From NCBI GenBank assembly GCA_945952225.1, contig CAMFHP010000003.1, forward strand, positions 1 to 64,000: DNA of 64,000 nucleotides. Reading direction: 5' to 3'. Below are positions 46,892 to 54,790 of this stretch, piece after piece (within the stretch, counting starts at the first letter, position 1; the number at the start of each line of letters is the position of its first letter). Source of the DNA: an uncultured Myxococcaceae bacterium (GTDB lineage Bacteria > Myxococcota_A > Polyangia > Polyangiales > Ga0077539). Made by a program: the position numbers and the translations under genes. The notes under the pieces are model-generated. The model was not told the origin of the DNA and did not search any database. It saw nothing but the letters and a program-made list of their open reading frames with translations.

Positions 46892-47494
46892 ATGAACCTC
46901 GACGTCGAGGCGGAGCGCAGGCTCGTCGAGCGGCTCAAGCGCCGTGACGAGGCCGCGTTCAACTTCTTCGTGCGCACGTACCAGGAGAAGGTCTTCTCCA
47001 TCGTGTTCCGCATGCTCGGCAACCGCGCCGAAGCCGAAGACCTCGCGCAGGAGGTCTTCATCACGGTGTTCCGCTCCATCGACCAGTTTCGCGGCGACGC
47101 GAGGCTCAGCACCTGGCTCTACCGCGTGGCGATCAACCACACGAAGAACCGGGTGAAGTACCTCGACCGCCGCGGGCGCAAGGGCACCGGCGACATCGAC
47201 AACGCGCCCGAGTCCGAGGTGTCGAAGGGCGGTCCCGTCACGTCGCGCGTCGACCGCCCCGACGAGCGCAGCGAGGGCAACGAGCTCGAAGGCAAGATCC
47301 GCGTGGCGCTCGCCTCCCTCGACGGCGACCACCGCGAGCTCATCGTGCTGCGCGACCTCGAAGGGCTCTCGTACGAAGAGATCGTCACCGTCACGGGACT
47401 GCCCGACGGCACCGTGAAGAGCCGGCTCCACCGCGCGCGCGCCGCGCTGCGCGAGGCCATCGAACGAGGCGTGGGATGGAAGCTCCCCGAATGA
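46892..47494 (+). CDS. RpoE-like ECF sigma factor
   Basis: 200 residues. ATG 46892 preceded by GAGGGA about 9 nt upstream. Region 2: FNFFVRTYQEKVFSIVFRML, AEDLAQEVFITVFRSIDQF, RLSTWLYRVAINHTKNR. An acidic, variable linker (GTGDIDNAPESEVSKGG) precedes region 4: LDGDHRELIVLRDLEGLSYE, TGLPDGTVKSRLHRARAALR. Directs RNA polymerase to a stress or envelope regulon. The stop overlaps the downstream anti-sigma start (ATGA), the usual sign of a sigma/anti-sigma pair. Confidence 0.95.
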   Translation: MNLDVEAERRLVERLKRRDEAAFNFFVRTYQEKVFSIVFRMLGNRAEAEDLAQEVFITVFRSIDQFRGDARLSTWLYRVAINHTKNRVKYLDRRGRKGTGDIDNAPESEVSKGGPVTSRVDRPDERSEGNELEGKIRVALASLDGDHRELIVLRDLEGLSYEEIVTVTGLPDGTVKSRLHRARAALREAIERGVGWKLPE

Positions 47495-47913
47495 CCGACG
47501 ACGAGGCCCGCGACCTGTTCTCGGCCTACCACGACCGCGAACTCTCCCCCGACGACCACGAGCGCGTGCGCGCCCACCTCGCCGCGAACCCCGCGCTCGC
47601 CGCCGAGTACGACGACTTCGCGGCCATGCTCCGCGGCCTCTCGAACCTCGCCTCGCCCGAGTCTCCGACGCCCGCACCGACGCCATCGCCCGGCGCGCCC
47701 GTCGACCTTCTCGCGGGCGTGCAGACGCGGCTCCGTCGGCGCTCGGCGGGGCGCTTCTACGCCGACCGCTGGTCGCGCGTGGCGGGCATCGTGCCGCTCG
47801 AAATCGCCGCGGCGCTGGTGCTCATCGGATTGGTGATCGCGTGGGTCGCGATGACGACGGTGACGGTCTCGAACGCGCCCGATCAGACGGCGCCGACGGC
47901 GCCCGCGCGGTAG
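47491..47913 (+). CDS. Membrane anti-sigma factor lacking the zinc motif
   Basis: 140 residues from ATG 47491, coupled to the sigma gene. The N-terminal helices match the ZAS anti-sigma fold (ARDLFSAYHDRELSPDDHER, RAHLAANPALAAEYDDF) but the HxxxCxxC zinc ligands are absent: CxxC is ALAA. A Pro-rich linker and one transmembrane segment (IAAALVLIGLVIAWVAM, about 108-125) follow. It probably holds the sigma factor at the inner membrane; the release signal is unknown. The 3' end overlaps the opposite gene by 31 bp. Confidence 0.85.
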   Translation: MTDDEARDLFSAYHDRELSPDDHERVRAHLAANPALAAEYDDFAAMLRGLSNLASPESPTPAPTPSPGAPVDLLAGVQTRLRRRSAGRFYADRWSRVAGIVPLEIAAALVLIGLVIAWVAMTTVTVSNAPDQTAPTAPAR

Positions 47914-49142
47914 CGGTTCACCACGGCGAGCACCTCGGCGGTGGTCAGCACGCGGTCCGTGGATTTGCCCGCGCGCAGCACCTCCTGCACGAGCCCCTGC
48001 TCGGGCTCGATGCGGTGCGTACGGAGCCAGTGCTGCACGTTGCTCGCGCCGCTCATGGGGCCGATCTCGATCTCCTGCGCGCGGCCGAACATCCCCGCGG
48101 GAACGCCCGAATAGATCCGGTCCGCGAGCCACGCGTCGCCCTTCGCCTGGGCCTTGATGATCGCCGCCGCGTGCACGCCCGTCGACGTGCGGAACGCATC
48201 GGCCCCCACGAGCGGATAGTTCACCGGCACGGGCATCGCCGTGGCCTTCGCCGCGAGCTCGCAGTAGCGAATGAGGTTCGTGAGGTCCTGCGCTTCGAGC
48301 GCGCCCGCGAGCTTGAGGTTCAGGAGAATGAGCTCCATCGCGGTGTTGCCCACGCGCTCGCCGATGCCGCCCGCGGTGCCGTGCACCCGATCGATGCCCT
48401 CTTCGACCGCGATGAGCGCGTTCACGAGCCCGAGTCCGCGGTCGTTGTGGTTGTGGAAGTCGAGCTTCACGTGGTGCGCGCCCATGCCCGCGAGCACCGA
48501 GCGCGTGAAGCGGATGAGGTTGCGCACGCCGTCGGGCGTCGCGTGCCCCACGGTGTCGCAGAGGCACAGCCGCGAGGCGCCGTGGTCGACCGCGTTCTTG
48601 AAGAGCGCCGCGAGGGCCTCGGGCCGCGAGCGGATGGTGTCTTCGGTCACGTAGCAGACGGGAAGGCCTTCTTTCACCGCGAAATCGATGGCCTCGGCGC
48701 TGCTCTTGAGCAGCCGGTCGAGGTCCCAGCTCTCGGCGAAGAGACGGATCGGCGAGCTGCCGATGAACGTGTACACCTCGACGGGGACGCCGGCCTTCTG
48801 CGCGATGTCGGCCATGGGCGCGATGTCGGCCACGACGGTGCGTCCGGCCGCGGCGGGGCGCACCTTGAGCTTCGCCGAGACGATCTCCTGGCAGAGCCGC
48901 AGCACGTCGTCGTAGGCGCGCTTCGTCGAGCCCGGGAGCCCCAGGTCCGCCGCGGTGATGCCGATGGAGTCCATCAGGTGGAGAAGTTCGAGCTTCTCGT
49001 CGATGGTCGGGTCCTTCACCGAGGGGTTCTGCAGCCCGTCGCGCAGGGTCTCGTCGAAGAACTCCACGTCGCCGAAGGGCTTGTGCCGTCGGTCGACTTC
49101 GTTCCAGTCGTAGATGAGCTCGTCGGAGGGGGAGGGCGCCAT
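47883..49142 (-). CDS. LeuA/NifV-type acyl-CoA:2-oxoacid condensing enzyme
   Basis: 419 residues from ATG 49142. TIM-barrel HMGL-like motifs: FFDETLRDGLQNPSV, CDTVGHATPDGV, LDFHNHNDRGLGLVNAL, GTAGGIGERVGNTA and the SGxH-like TSTGVHAAAIIKAQ. There is no C-terminal LeuA regulatory domain. Family members make 2-isopropylmalate, homocitrate or citramalate; which one is not decidable here. A TATGAT -10 box 9 nt before the start points to its own, leaderless, promoter, although it also follows the thiolase gene by 69 bp. Confidence 0.9.
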   Translation of the reverse strand: MAPSPSDELIYDWNEVDRRHKPFGDVEFFDETLRDGLQNPSVKDPTIDEKLELLHLMDSIGITAADLGLPGSTKRAYDDVLRLCQEIVSAKLKVRPAAAGRTVVADIAPMADIAQKAGVPVEVYTFIGSSPIRLFAESWDLDRLLKSSAEAIDFAVKEGLPVCYVTEDTIRSRPEALAALFKNAVDHGASRLCLCDTVGHATPDGVRNLIRFTRSVLAGMGAHHVKLDFHNHNDRGLGLVNALIAVEEGIDRVHGTAGGIGERVGNTAMELILLNLKLAGALEAQDLTNLIRYCELAAKATAMPVPVNYPLVGADAFRTSTGVHAAAIIKAQAKGDAWLADRIYSGVPAGMFGRAQEIEIGPMSGASNVQHWLRTHRIEPEQGLVQEVLRAGKSTDRVLTTAEVLAVVNRYRAGAVGAV

Positions 49143-49211
49143 GGCGCGCGGATCATAGGTCCGAAGCGCGCCGCGGCGGGAGGGGAGAACGTTGCGGCCG
49201 ATGTACGCCGA

Positions 49212-50405
49212 TCAGAGCGCTTCGAGGAGCACGGCGAGACCCTGTCCGCCGCCGATGCACGCGCCGCCGAGGGCGTAGCGCGCGTTGCGCTGCTTGAGCG
49301 CGTACACGAGGTGCGCGGTGATGCGCGCACCCGACGCGCCGAGGGGGTGACCCAGGGCGATGGCGCCGCCGTCGAGGTTGGTCTTGTTGCGGTCGAGACC
49401 GAGCTCCTTCTCGACGGCGAGGTACTGCGGCGCGAACGCTTCGTTCACCTCGACGAGATCGATGTCACCGAGCGCGAGGCCCGCGCGCGAGAGGCACGCG
49501 CGGATCGCCGGGGCCGGGCCGATGCCCATGAGCGAGGGCTCCACGCCCGCGACGCCCCACTGCACCAGCCGCGCGAGGGGCGTGAGTCCCTGCGCGCGCG
49601 CCCACTCGCCCGACGCGAGCACCAGCGCCGCCGCGCCGTCGGAGATGCCCGACGCGTTGCCCGCCGTCACCACGCCGTCCTTCTTGAACACCGGCGCGAG
49701 CTTCGCGAGGCCCTCGATCGTGGTCTGCGGACGCGGGTGCTCGTCGACGGCGAAGGTGACCGTTCCCTTCTTCGAAACCAGGTCGTAGCCCACGATCTCG
49801 TCGCCGAAGCGCTTCGCCTCGTGCGCCGCCGCCCAGCGCTGCTGCGACTGGAGCGCGTACGCGTCGCACTCGGCGCGGGTGATGCCGTACTGCGCCGCGA
49901 GGTTCTCGGCGGTCACGGCCATCGGGGTGTTGCAGTAGCTGTCGGTGAGCGACGACCAGAGCGAGTCTTCGAGCGCGGGCGACTTGCCGAACGCGAAGCC
50001 GTCGCGCGCACCGCGGATCACGTGGGGCGCCTGCGACATGTTCTCGGTGCCCGCCGCGAGCACCACGTCGGTCTCGCCGAGGAGGATCTGCTCCGCCGCG
50101 TTGATCACGGCCTGGAAGCCCGAGCCGCAGAGGCGGTTCACCGTGAGCGCGGGCGTGGTGATCGGCAGGCCGGCCTTCAGACCCACGTGGCGCGCGCAGT
50201 AGATCGCGTCGGCCGAGGTCTGCTGCACGTTGCCCACGAACACGTGGCCCACGTCGGTGGGCTTCACGCCCGACTGCGCGAGCGCGGCCTTCGCGGCGTG
50301 CACCGCGAGGTCGTTGGCCGACACGCCCTTGAGCGAGCCCGAGAGCGCGCCGAAGGCCGTGCGCTTCGCCGCCAGGATCACCACTTCACGAGAGAGCTTT
50401 GCCAT
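49212..50405 (-). CDS. Acetyl-CoA C-acetyltransferase (thiolase)
   Basis: 397 residues from ATG 50405, GGAG 8 nt upstream. Thiolase motifs: nucleophile Cys in NRLCGSGFQAV (about 90), NEAFAPQYLAVE, GGAIALGHPLGASGARI and catalytic Cys in GGACIGGGQG. It carries out reversible condensation of two acyl-CoA units (biosynthetic acetoacetyl-CoA type) or thiolytic cleavage. It lies downstream of a MaoC hydratase with 57 bp between, consistent with fatty-acid or hydroxyacyl-CoA metabolism. Cytoplasmic tetramer in the family. Confidence 0.96.
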   Translation of the reverse strand: MAKLSREVVILAAKRTAFGALSGSLKGVSANDLAVHAAKAALAQSGVKPTDVGHVFVGNVQQTSADAIYCARHVGLKAGLPITTPALTVNRLCGSGFQAVINAAEQILLGETDVVLAAGTENMSQAPHVIRGARDGFAFGKSPALEDSLWSSLTDSYCNTPMAVTAENLAAQYGITRAECDAYALQSQQRWAAAHEAKRFGDEIVGYDLVSKKGTVTFAVDEHPRPQTTIEGLAKLAPVFKKDGVVTAGNASGISDGAAALVLASGEWARAQGLTPLARLVQWGVAGVEPSLMGIGPAPAIRACLSRAGLALGDIDLVEVNEAFAPQYLAVEKELGLDRNKTNLDGGAIALGHPLGASGARITAHLVYALKQRNARYALGGACIGGGQGLAVLLEAL

Positions 50406-50462
50406 GGAGAACACTCCGAACGATGACGGGGGATGGGGAGAGAGACAGAGAGACAGGGAATG

Positions 50463-51299
50463 TCAGACGGTGATCTCGGCCCGCGCCTGCGTGAGCACCG
50501 CCTCGCCGCGCTCGCGGGTGGTGGTGCGGAGGTACACGGTGGAGCCTTCGATCCAGCCTTCGGTGATGAGGGTGTCGCCGGGCCACACGGGCTTCGAGAA
50601 GCGCGCCGTGAGGCTGCGGATCTTCGCGGCGTCGCCCTGGCAGGCGCCCTTCACCACCGCGCGGGTCATGTAGCCGTAGGTGCAGAGGCCGTGGAGGATC
50701 GGGGTGCCGAAGCGGTCTTTCACGAGAGAGAAATCGGGGTCGGCGTGGAGGGGGTTGAGGTCGCCGGAGAGGCGGTAGAGCAGGGCCTGTTCGGGCGAGG
50801 TCTTCTCTTCGAAGCGGAAGTCCGCGGCGCGTGACGGCGCGGTGCCCTCGCGGCCCGGAGGTGCTTCTCCGCCGAAGCCTCCCTCGCCGAGCACGAGGAT
50901 GCCCCACTCGGTGTCGAAGAGGTGCGTGCCTGCGGCGTCGCGGGTCTCGGTGCGCACGACCACCTGGGCCATGCGCTTCATGTCGTAGATGGCTTCGACC
51001 ACGGCCGTCGTGAGGAGCGTTCCCTCGGGGGCGATGGGCGCGTGCACGGTGACCTTCTGGTGCCCGTGCACCACGCGGTCGACGGTCACGCCCGCGCCGT
51101 CGGTGGCCCGCATCAACGCCGGGAACGCCGGGATCACCGCGAACGACGGGAGCACCTTCGGGCCGCGTCCTTCGTAGAGGTAGTCGAGCTCGTCGCGCGT
51201 GGCGCCGACGCCGAGGGCGTAGAGGATCGCGTCCTTCGAGGTGTAGGTGAAGCTCGTGGGCTCGGTGCGTCGGTCGACGCTCGTCAGGTCGAGGGCCAT
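50463..51299 (-). CDS. MaoC-type (R)-specific enoyl-CoA hydratase
   Basis: 278 residues, ATG 51299, with a TAGAGC box about 15 nt upstream. Double hot-dog architecture: N-terminal half FTYTSKDAILYALGVGA, C-terminal hydratase half with ALLYRLSGDLNPLHADPDFS (catalytic Asp/His) and PILHGLCTYGYMTRAV. Typical of eukaryotic-like hydratase 2 enzymes acting on 2-enoyl-CoA. Probably first gene of an operon with the thiolase. Confidence 0.95.
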   Translation of the reverse strand: MALDLTSVDRRTEPTSFTYTSKDAILYALGVGATRDELDYLYEGRGPKVLPSFAVIPAFPALMRATDGAGVTVDRVVHGHQKVTVHAPIAPEGTLLTTAVVEAIYDMKRMAQVVVRTETRDAAGTHLFDTEWGILVLGEGGFGGEAPPGREGTAPSRAADFRFEEKTSPEQALLYRLSGDLNPLHADPDFSLVKDRFGTPILHGLCTYGYMTRAVVKGACQGDAAKIRSLTARFSKPVWPGDTLITEGWIEGSTVYLRTTTRERGEAVLTQARAEITV

Positions 51300-51338
51300 C
51301 GCGGTGCGCAGCGCTCTACCGTGGCCGAGCGCGCAGCG

Positions 51339-52133
51339 TCAACGGGCGACCCGCACGGCCACGCGCGCCACGGAGGCGCACAAGAGCGCGGCGGCGAAGA
51401 GCGTGGCGTTGCGGTCCTTCGCGGGCACGCGGCGCGTCTCGGGGTGCACGATCACCATGAGCAGTCCGAGGGCGGGCAGCGCGGGCACCGGGGCTTCGAG
51501 CAGCGCCGAGGCCACACCCGAGAGCACCAGGCCCGCGAAGAGCGCCGCCGTCGTGCGACGCAGCGGGAGCGAGAAGCGCGCGGCCACGGCCATGTAGAGC
51601 GCGGTGAACACCACGTCGCCGAAGCCGATCTGCGGCTCGGGCAGGCGCGACGGAGGCACCGGGGCCATCACCGTCAACAGCTTGAGCAGCACGGGCGTCT
51701 GCACGATGACATGCGTGGGCCCCGACGCGGCGGTGACGCTCCACAGGTCGACGCCCGCGGAGAGCAACGCGACCGGGAGCACGTGGCCCGGAGACTCCAC
51801 CCGCTGGCCCACCTGCGTGCCGAGCGCGCAGGCCGCGAGCGCGATGCCCGCGGCGCCCAGAAGCCCTCCGAGCCACGGCGCCACGCGCAGCACGGGGATC
51901 GCCGCGAGCGAGCACAGCACCCCCGCGAGGGCCACGCGCGCCGCGGTCTTCGGTGGACGGAGTACGTCACGCGGTGCGAAGCGTCCGGCGAGGGCGATGG
52001 TGAGGGCCGCACATCCGAACGCGAGGAGCGCGCTCGCGGGCCCGTCGGGGAGCCACGGTGCGACGAGCGTGAGCACGGCGAGCGGTGCGAGCGAGAGGGC
52101 CACGAAGCGGAGCGCGGCGCGCGCGGAGTCCAT
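51339..52133 (-). CDS. Presenilin/signal-peptide-peptidase-like intramembrane aspartyl protease
   Basis: 264 residues from ATG 52133; a TAGGAT -10 box 8 nt upstream (52142-52147) suggests a leaderless message. About eight hydrophobic segments. The two-Asp motifs of GxGD proteases are in order: Asp129 in LLSAGVDLWSV, then THVIVQTPVLLKL, then QIGFGDVVFTALYMAVAARF (Asp173), then VPALPALGLLMVIV with PAL at 217-219. Spacing parallels eukaryotic signal peptide peptidase. The YD tyrosine is Val here. Members cleave transmembrane helices in the lipid bilayer. Activity is inferred; alternative is an inactive homologue or chance similarity. Confidence 0.7.
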   Translation of the reverse strand: MDSARAALRFVALSLAPLAVLTLVAPWLPDGPASALLAFGCAALTIALAGRFAPRDVLRPPKTAARVALAGVLCSLAAIPVLRVAPWLGGLLGAAGIALAACALGTQVGQRVESPGHVLPVALLSAGVDLWSVTAASGPTHVIVQTPVLLKLLTVMAPVPPSRLPEPQIGFGDVVFTALYMAVAARFSLPLRRTTAALFAGLVLSGVASALLEAPVPALPALGLLMVIVHPETRRVPAKDRNATLFAAALLCASVARVAVRVAR

Positions 52134-52191
52134 CAACGGCCATCCTACAGCAGTGGTCGCGTGGGGGGATTTTGTGCATCCTCCGCGCCCC

Positions 52192-52911
52192 GTGAAAGCC
52201 GCCCTCTGTCTGTCGATCGCGCTCGTGGCGTTCGGCTGTCACACACCGCCCGCGCGTCGAGCGTCGCCCGCAGAGACCCCTGCGCGTGCGCCCACGGGGC
52301 TCTACTGGGGCCGCTGGCGTGAGGTGCCCGAGGGCGTGCGCGTGCAGGTGTGGGTGCACGGCGAAGGAACGCTGCTGCGCGGGTCGTGGGAGCTTCCCCC
52401 GTGGCACGGCGAGTTCGCGGGCGCGCGCACCGGGGCCCACGGGTGGACGGTGCAGTGGCGCGAAGAGGGCGTGGTGCCCGGCGCGGGAATGCGATTGCGC
52501 ACGCTGGATCTCACGGAAGATCCGCGCACGAGGACCTTGCGCGGCGCCCACGGGAGCGACGTGGTGGAGCTCGTGCCCGCGGGGGCTCCCTCGCGGGCGT
52601 TGCGCGCGGGGCTGTGGCTCTCGCGGTGGACGGGACTCCCCGCGGGCATGGGCGTCGAGACGGTGTTGTCGCGCGGCCCCGACGGGCGATGGCGCGCGGC
52701 GTACCGCTACCAGGAGCGCGAGGGGAGCTTCGAGGGAGAGAGCCTCGACGGCGGCGCGCTGGCGATCCGCTGGCGCGAGGTGTCGGCGCGCGACGCGGTG
52801 GCCCACGGCGCGGGATTGCTGCGACCGTCTCCGCTGGGAATGTTCGGCACGTACGGGGTCGACGCGCGCGACGAGGGCACGGGCTTCTGGGCGCTCGAAC
52901 CCCTGGAGTAG
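52192..52911 (+). CDS. Lipoprotein, unknown function
   Basis: 239 residues from GTG 52192. Lipobox ALVAFGC near residue 16. The mature part has two similar beta-rich halves (TGLYWGRWREVPEGVRVQVW and LRAGLWLSRWTGLPAGMGVE), suggesting an internal duplication, with WEL/WRE motifs spaced regularly. No family recognised. Divergent from the presenilin-like gene; followed by a small NTF2-like gene 20 bp downstream. Confidence 0.75.
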   Translation: MKAALCLSIALVAFGCHTPPARRASPAETPARAPTGLYWGRWREVPEGVRVQVWVHGEGTLLRGSWELPPWHGEFAGARTGAHGWTVQWREEGVVPGAGMRLRTLDLTEDPRTRTLRGAHGSDVVELVPAGAPSRALRAGLWLSRWTGLPAGMGVETVLSRGPDGRWRAAYRYQEREGSFEGESLDGGALAIRWREVSARDAVAHGAGLLRPSPLGMFGTYGVDARDEGTGFWALEPLE

Positions 52912-52931
52912 AAGGGATCGGCTCGAACGTG

Positions 52932-53228
52932 ATGAGGGTGTCGGAACTCCTACGGGCGCTCGTCGAGCGCGAGGGCGACGCGGTGGCGGCGGTGCTGCAC
53001 GACGAGGTGCGCTTTCGTCAGGGCGACGGGTCGCTGCACACGGGCCGCGCGGTGGTGCTCGCGATGTTCGAACGCAGCGAGCGCGACGTGCGCTACCGCG
53101 TGCTCGAGACGGCCTTCGACACCGTGCGCGTCGCGCTCGAAGTGCCCGGTGTCGACGGGATGTTCTCGTTCCTGCTGTGCGGCCGCGCCCACGAGGGGCG
53201 GCTCATCGAGGTGTGGGTCGAGCGGTAG
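52932..53228 (+). CDS. Small SnoaL/NTF2-like protein
   Basis: 98 residues, ATG 52932 (a GTG one codon earlier is equally possible). Pattern typical of the NTF2-like cone fold: initial helix LLRALVEREGDAVAAVLHDE, strand VRFRQGDGSLHTGRAVVLAMF and terminal strands FSFLLCGRAHEGRLIEVWVE. Such domains are enzymes or ligand binders; nothing more specific can be said. Cytoplasmic. Ends 7 bp from the stop of the opposite gene. Confidence 0.7.
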   Translation: MRVSELLRALVEREGDAVAAVLHDEVRFRQGDGSLHTGRAVVLAMFERSERDVRYRVLETAFDTVRVALEVPGVDGMFSFLLCGRAHEGRLIEVWVER

Positions 53229-53235
53229 CCCGCGC

Positions 53236-53526
53236 TCAGCCCACCTGACGGATCGACGCGTCGTCGGCGCCCTCGACGGCCTCGTCGACCGCGGGGTGCG
53301 CGTCGTCGGAGACCGCAGCGTCGGCGCGGCGCGCGGCCTTGAGCGACGCGACCGTGGGCGTGATGCGCGTGACGCTCACGATCTTCAGGTCGGGATACCG
53401 CGCGGTGACCTCGCGGCTCGCCTGCGCGGCCGTGCGCGTCTCGATCACCACCACGGTCTGGGCGCCCCCGCGGTCGCGCAGGGGACGCAGCACGATCTCG
53501 AACCGGTTCTGTGCAAGTCTGCTCAC
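53236..53526 (-). CDS. Small protein of unknown function
   Basis: 96 residues from GTG 53526. N-terminal two-thirds looks like a compact alpha/beta unit (NRFEIVLRPLRDRG, TVVVIETRTAAQASREVTAR, YPDLKIVSVTRI), the last third an acidic tail (DDAHPAVDEAVEGADDAS). No signal peptide or Cys. Family not recognised. Convergent with the NTF2-like gene. Real coding is supported by the amphipathic pattern and codon bias. Confidence 0.6.
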   Translation of the reverse strand: MSRLAQNRFEIVLRPLRDRGGAQTVVVIETRTAAQASREVTARYPDLKIVSVTRITPTVASLKAARRADAAVSDDAHPAVDEAVEGADDASIRQVG

Positions 53527-53646
53527 AGGTCGCGACCCTACCGCCGGGGACTGGATATGTCACCCCTCTCGCGCCGCTCTTTCACCCGCTCAAAGGGGAA
53601 ATCAGAGCCTTGTGCGCCCCGGCACAACGCGGTACGCGCTCGCTCC

Positions 53647-54738
53647 ATGCGTCGGCGTGCGGCGATGGTTCTCTGCGTGGCGCTCGGCCTCGGGGCCCAC
53701 GGCGCGGCGGCGCAACCGCGGCGTCCGGCGCGTCCTGCGTGTGCGCTCACGACGGTGACGCTCTCGGGCTTCGTGGGCGACGCGCTCGACCCTTCGACGG
53801 CGCCCGCGGTGGTGCCCGTGCGCGACGGGGCGCTCTCGGTGTGGCGCGACCGCGCGGGGGCCCTGTGGGTGCGCGCGTGGGACGCGCAGTGGCGTCCGGT
53901 GCTCGGGGCGCGCGAGGTGGCGCGGCCTGCGGGGGCCTTCGCGGTGGTGCCCACGGCGACGGGCGCGGCGGTGGTCTACGTCGAAGGCGGTCACGACGTG
54001 CTCGTGGCGCGGGTCGGCGCGCGGGGCGAGGCGCAGAACGTTCCCCGACGGGTGATGCGCGAGACCGAGACCGTCGACGACGTGGCCCTCGCGCGCGTCG
54101 AGTCGGGCCTCGCGGTGCTGTGGTCCGCCGCGCGCGGAAGGGTCATGCGCGGGATCATCCTCGACGACCGCGCGGTGCCCCGAGCGCCCGCGGTGGAGCT
54201 TGGCCCCGGTCGCGCGCCGCGGCTCGCGTGGTCGCCCTCGACGGCCTCGCTCACGGTCACGGCCCTCGGCGCGCAGCCCACCGAAGAGCCCACGCTCATG
54301 GGCCTCTCGCCCACGATGCAGGTCAACAGTCGGTTGCGATGGCCCGCGTCGACGCTCGGCCCCTTCGACCTCGGCGGCGCCCTCTACGGCGTGCAGGTTC
54401 ACGGCACGGGCACGCCGGTGCTGGCCCGCGTTCCGCCCGGCGGCGCGACGATGGGATCGCCCGGTGAGCCCGCGGCCCGCGCGCGGGTGACCGTGCTCGA
54501 CGCGGTGATCGAGGGCGCGTCGGCGCTCGTGGCGCTCTACGAAGAGGCCGCGTCGCGCACGACCCTCGCGCGGCTCACGCCCGAGGGCGCGCAGACCCCC
54601 ACGGTGTTGCGCGAAGGTCCCGCGGTGCCGCTCTCGCTCGCGGTGCGCGGTGACGGCACGCTGCTCGTCGCGCGCAGGGAGCCCGTCGCGCACAACGGAT
54701 CGCGCCTCGTGGTGACCGTGGCGGCGTGTGAGCGTTGA
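53647..54738 (+). CDS. Exported beta-rich protein
   Basis: 363 residues from ATG 53647. A signal peptide ends near AHGAAAQ. The mature sequence is a series of about 50-residue beta units (VPVRDGALSVWRDRAGALWV, FAVVPTATGAAVVYVEGGH, ARVESGLAVLWSAARGRV) suggesting a beta-propeller. No catalytic motif seen. Two Cys, at the start of the mature domain (PACALTTV) and near the end (TVAACER), could form a disulfide closing the propeller. Function unknown. Confidence 0.78.
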   Translation: MRRRAAMVLCVALGLGAHGAAAQPRRPARPACALTTVTLSGFVGDALDPSTAPAVVPVRDGALSVWRDRAGALWVRAWDAQWRPVLGAREVARPAGAFAVVPTATGAAVVYVEGGHDVLVARVGARGEAQNVPRRVMRETETVDDVALARVESGLAVLWSAARGRVMRGIILDDRAVPRAPAVELGPGRAPRLAWSPSTASLTVTALGAQPTEEPTLMGLSPTMQVNSRLRWPASTLGPFDLGGALYGVQVHGTGTPVLARVPPGGATMGSPGEPAARARVTVLDAVIEGASALVALYEEAASRTTLARLTPEGAQTPTVLREGPAVPLSLAVRGDGTLLVARREPVAHNGSRLVVTVAACER

Positions 54739-54790
54739 GCGCTTCCGTCGCGCTGGTTTCGCGCGCGAACCCTGACGTAACGTACGCGCC

